From positions 1 through 9,889 of the forward strand of contig JAPPDO010000067.1 in the NCBI GenBank assembly GCA_028821635.1: a DNA stretch of 9,889 bases. The letters are read 5' to 3'. The stretch's first letter is position 1; each line of letters begins with the position of its first letter. Below are positions 7,514 through 9,889 of this stretch, one piece after another. The position numbers and the translations under genes are program-made. The notes under the pieces were generated by a model that was given only the letters and a program-made list of their open reading frames with translations, was not told the DNA's origin and did not search any database. This stretch comes from Ekhidna sp. GTDB lineage: Bacteria; Bacteroidota; Bacteroidia; Cytophagales; Cyclobacteriaceae.

Positions 7514-8225
7514 GGATAACATCAGAATTTTTCACGAGAAAAGGATTTCCAGCCTTGATACATTGAGCCTTCCCAAAGTTTTGAGAAGAAAGAATCCCTA
7601 CTTGTTTAAAGCTAAACAAGTACTGACGGCGGAGCAAATTGTTAGAGGGCTTGTAGATGCCCACATCTCTTCAAATGAAGAAACCATATTTGGCGATTGG
7701 TTAGAGGGACTTGCAATATTCATTAATAGTAAGGTTTATGGCGGAAAGAAATCAGGAATTGTAGGGATTGACTTAGAATTTGAGAACGAAGGAAAGCGAT
7801 ATATTGTTAATATCAAATCTGGGCCAAATTGGGGCAATAGTAGTCAGATTTCAAAAATGATTTCCGACTTCAAGACTGCCAAAAAGACTTTAAGAACAAG
7901 TAACTCAAGACTAAATATTATTGCTGTTAATGGTTGCTGTTATGGAAGAAATAACAATCCGGATAGAGGGGATTACTTCAAATATTGTGGACAGCAATTC
8001 TGGGATTTTATCTCTGGTGATCCCCATCTTTTTATTGACATCATAGAACCGCTTGGGCATAAGGCGAAACAAAAGAATGATGAATTCCTAAAGTCATACT
8101 CACAGATCATAAATAAGTTTACAACGGAATTTGGCAATGACTTTTGTGATAAAAAAGGAGCCATTGATTGGGAAAAGTTGATAAAGTTCAATTCAGCAAC
8201 AACACCCTCTAAAAAAGAAAAGTAA
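7473..8225 (+). CDS. type II restriction endonuclease, resembling the PmeII group, PD-(D/E)XK type
   Basis: A 250-residue protein encoded directly after, and overlapping by 41 bases, the DNA methyltransferase. Position, size and sequence fit its cognate nuclease. A likely PD-(D/E)XK core is Glu78 (in GDWLEGLAIFI), Asp100 (GIVGIDLEF) and Asn113-x-Lys115 (RYIVNIKSG), followed by the distinctive GPNWGNSSQ (117-125). The site has Asn in place of the usual Asp/Glu before the x-Lys. Cys155, Cys156 and Cys172 lie in NGCCYGR and YFKYCGQQFW and could bind metal or support the fold. I recall the family as the PmeII-type endonucleases from general annotation; no search was possible. It would cut unmodified DNA at the methyltransferase's site in the cytoplasm. 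Translation is probably coupled to the upstream gene. No separate controller protein is present. The reading frame is intact to TAA at 8225. Confidence 0.82.
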   Translation: MKKLNLKDVLQYVEDNIRIFHEKRISSLDTLSLPKVLRRKNPYLFKAKQVLTAEQIVRGLVDAHISSNEETIFGDWLEGLAIFINSKVYGGKKSGIVGIDLEFENEGKRYIVNIKSGPNWGNSSQISKMISDFKTAKKTLRTSNSRLNIIAVNGCCYGRNNNPDRGDYFKYCGQQFWDFISGDPHLFIDIIEPLGHKAKQKNDEFLKSYSQIINKFTTEFGNDFCDKKGAIDWEKLIKFNSATTPSKKEK

Positions 8226-8288
8226 AAGATATTCCAAACATCAACCGCAGCATAAAATACCACATAAGCGATCGACTCATAAATTTAG

Positions 8289-9889
8289 ATGGGAGAAAGA
8301 CACAAAAACGAACAAGAACTGCATGATGTAATCCCTATTTCAGGGATGTATGAGAGTTGGTTTCTGGATTATGCCTCATACGTCATCCTTGAACGGGCAG
8401 TGCCCGCCGTAAACGACGGACTAAAACCGGTGCAGCGAAGAATCCTCCATGCGATGAAGGAAATGGATGACGGGCGATACAATAAGGTCGCCAACGTCAT
8501 TGGAAGCACCATGCAGTATCATCCGCACGGAGACGCATCCATCGCCGATGCAATCGTCAATTTAGGTCAAAAAGACCTGCTTATTGACACACAAGGTAAT
8601 TGGGGAGATATTCGTACCGGAGATGCCGCTGCGGCACCGCGATATATTGAGGCAAGACTTTCAAAATTCGCACTGGAAGTTTTATACAATCCTCAGACGA
8701 CTAGCTGGCAATTATCCTATGACGGCAGGAAAAAGGAACCGGTCACCTTTCCGGTCAAGTTTCCACTGCTGCTGGCACAGGGAGTAGAAGGCATTGCAGT
8801 AGGTCTTTCAACGAAAATACTCCCCCATAATTTTTGTGAAATCCTGAAAGGATGTATTACAACATTGAAAAGAAAGAAGGTCAGACTTTATCCTGATTTC
8901 CTGACCGGTGGTAAAGTGGATGTGAGTGAATATAACGACGGCAGGAGAGGAGGTAAAGTTAGAATTAGAGCGACCATTGAGGAGATTGATAAATCCACGC
9001 TTGCGATTCGGGACATTCCATACGGAACAACGACCACTTCGTTGATTGAGTCAATAGTAAAGGCTAATGACAAGGGAAAGATAAGAATCAGGCAAGTAGT
9101 TGATAACACAGCCGCTGATGTTGAAATTCTAGTGAGCCTCAATCCGGGAACGTCTCCGAATATTACAGTAGATGCACTCTATGCCTTCACAGACTGTGAA
9201 GTGTCCATTTCACCTAATGTATGCGTGATCGTTGATGAAAAGCCCCAATTTCTGGGAATAACGGATGTCTTACAGCAATCCGTTGATCAAACTGTCAGTT
9301 TACTACATCAGGAACTTGAAATAGAAAAGGCAGAACTAAAAGAAAAGATTTTCTTCAGCAATCTGCTCAAAATTTTTATCCATGAAGGGATGTACAAACA
9401 TCCTGAATATGAAAACTCCGGAGACCTCCAAAAGTGTTATGAAGTGCTAGACTCACTATTTCGACCGTTTTTCGATCATTTCTATCGTGAAATCACCAAT
9501 GAGGACTACAAAAGGCTGATCGATAAACCGCTAAGCAGCATCACACGTTTTGATACAGGTAAGGTAGAGGCACAGATCAAAGAGCTTCAGGAACAGATTG
9601 AACAAGTGGATCATAACCTAAAGCATCTGATTGAGTTTGCAATTGAACATTACCAAAATCTTTTGGATAAATACGGTCAGGGAAAAGTGCGCAAAACGGA
9701 AATAACCAATTTTGACAATATCAATGTTAATATCGTTGCGGCAAATAATGCCAGGTTATACGTCAATCGTAAAGATGGTTTTGTAGGCTTTGGGCTGAAA
9801 AAGAATGAGTTTTTTTGTTATTGCGCCGAGATAGACGACGTTATCGTTTGCACCAAAGACGGAAAGTGTGTGGTTGCCAGGATTCAGGA
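8289..9889 (+). CDS. parC: DNA topoisomerase IV subunit A, 3' end outside the window
   Basis: The first 533 codons of ParC, whose tetramer with ParE decatenates daughter chromosomes using ATP. From ATG 8289 the frame is open to the edge. The breakage-reunion domain is complete: VPAVNDGLKPVQRRILHAM (38-56), HPHGDASIADAIVNLGQ (78-94), and RTGDAAAAPRYIEARLS, with catalytic Tyr119 that forms the 5'-phosphotyrosine. Then come the tower region and a probable coiled coil near 425-462 (EAQIKELQEQIEQVDHNLKH). The C-terminal beta-pinwheel domain begins near RKTEITNF (468). The LLIDTQGNWGD and DYASYVILERAVPA forms match Bacteroidota ParC rather than GyrA. By E. coli GyrA numbering the quinolone-region residue 83 is Ala, 84 is Ser, and 87 is Asp. 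It lies 63 bases after the endonuclease stop; that gap shows no clear promoter. Confidence 0.95.
   Translation, partial: MGERHKNEQELHDVIPISGMYESWFLDYASYVILERAVPAVNDGLKPVQRRILHAMKEMDDGRYNKVANVIGSTMQYHPHGDASIADAIVNLGQKDLLIDTQGNWGDIRTGDAAAAPRYIEARLSKFALEVLYNPQTTSWQLSYDGRKKEPVTFPVKFPLLLAQGVEGIAVGLSTKILPHNFCEILKGCITTLKRKKVRLYPDFLTGGKVDVSEYNDGRRGGKVRIRATIEEIDKSTLAIRDIPYGTTTTSLIESIVKANDKGKIRIRQVVDNTAADVEILVSLNPGTSPNITVDALYAFTDCEVSISPNVCVIVDEKPQFLGITDVLQQSVDQTVSLLHQELEIEKAELKEKIFFSNLLKIFIHEGMYKHPEYENSGDLQKCYEVLDSLFRPFFDHFYREITNEDYKRLIDKPLSSITRFDTGKVEAQIKELQEQIEQVDHNLKHLIEFAIEHYQNLLDKYGQGKVRKTEITNFDNINVNIVAANNARLYVNRKDGFVGFGLKKNEFFCYCAEIDDVIVCTKDGKCVVARIQ

Noticed and set aside
7973..8263. Minus-strand 96-codon frame at the end of the endonuclease gene
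   Set aside because: It is antisense to conserved endonuclease sequence and its composition mirrors that gene.
8226..8288. TAAATTTA just before parC as a -7 promoter box
   Set aside because: It touches the start codon and has no TTTG box at suitable distance upstream; A/T-rich sequence gives such matches easily.
8584..9142. Other-frame 67- and 84-codon frames inside parC
   Set aside because: Both lie wholly inside the uninterrupted parC frame, which carries all expected motifs.

Overview
The window looks like chromosome from a member of the Bacteroidota. The evidence is the Bacteroidota-type ParC, the YebC variant that begins [16 protein letters not shown], two possible TTTG / TAnnTTTG promoters of the kind used by this phylum, and weak Shine-Dalgarno signals. 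Order or genus cannot be set from sequence alone.

Layout. (1) Bases 1-2026, minus strand, are visibly A/T-rich and carry the end of a surface-polysaccharide cluster. In transcription order they hold a multi-membrane-span O-antigen polymerase/ligase-like gene broken by a frameshift (about 2026 to 765), a class I SAM-dependent methyltransferase (721-68), and possibly the first 22 codons of another gene running off the left edge. (2) Bases 2027-2861 hold no intact gene. The part nearest sucC (about 2373-2769, minus strand) keeps recognisable traces of one or two decayed genes, with a frame change and an in-frame stop. (3) Bases 2862-6624 are housekeeping: sucC (minus) lies divergent from a LolD/MacB-type ABC ATPase, which overlaps an EamA-family transporter by one base (TGATG). 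Then come yebC and a 52-residue YqaE/Pmp3-type membrane protein. (4) Bases 6635-8225 are a compact type II restriction-modification cassette: a beta-class TSPPY methyltransferase (probably N4-cytosine) overlapping by 41 bases a PD-(D/E)XK endonuclease that looks like the PmeII group. (5) From 8289 to the right edge runs parC, topoisomerase IV subunit A, cut off after 533 codons.

How the parts relate. SucC belongs to the TCA cycle, YebC to translation or transcription control, and ParC to chromosome decatenation. These are stable core genes. The restriction-modification pair and the polysaccharide end look like the variable parts. I see no transposase, integrase, CRISPR array, tRNA or rRNA. 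No clearly new multi-gene system is visible. The best leads are the frameshifted polymerase (decay, phase variation, recoding or sequence error), the eroded genes beside sucC, and the restriction-modification pair of unknown specificity.
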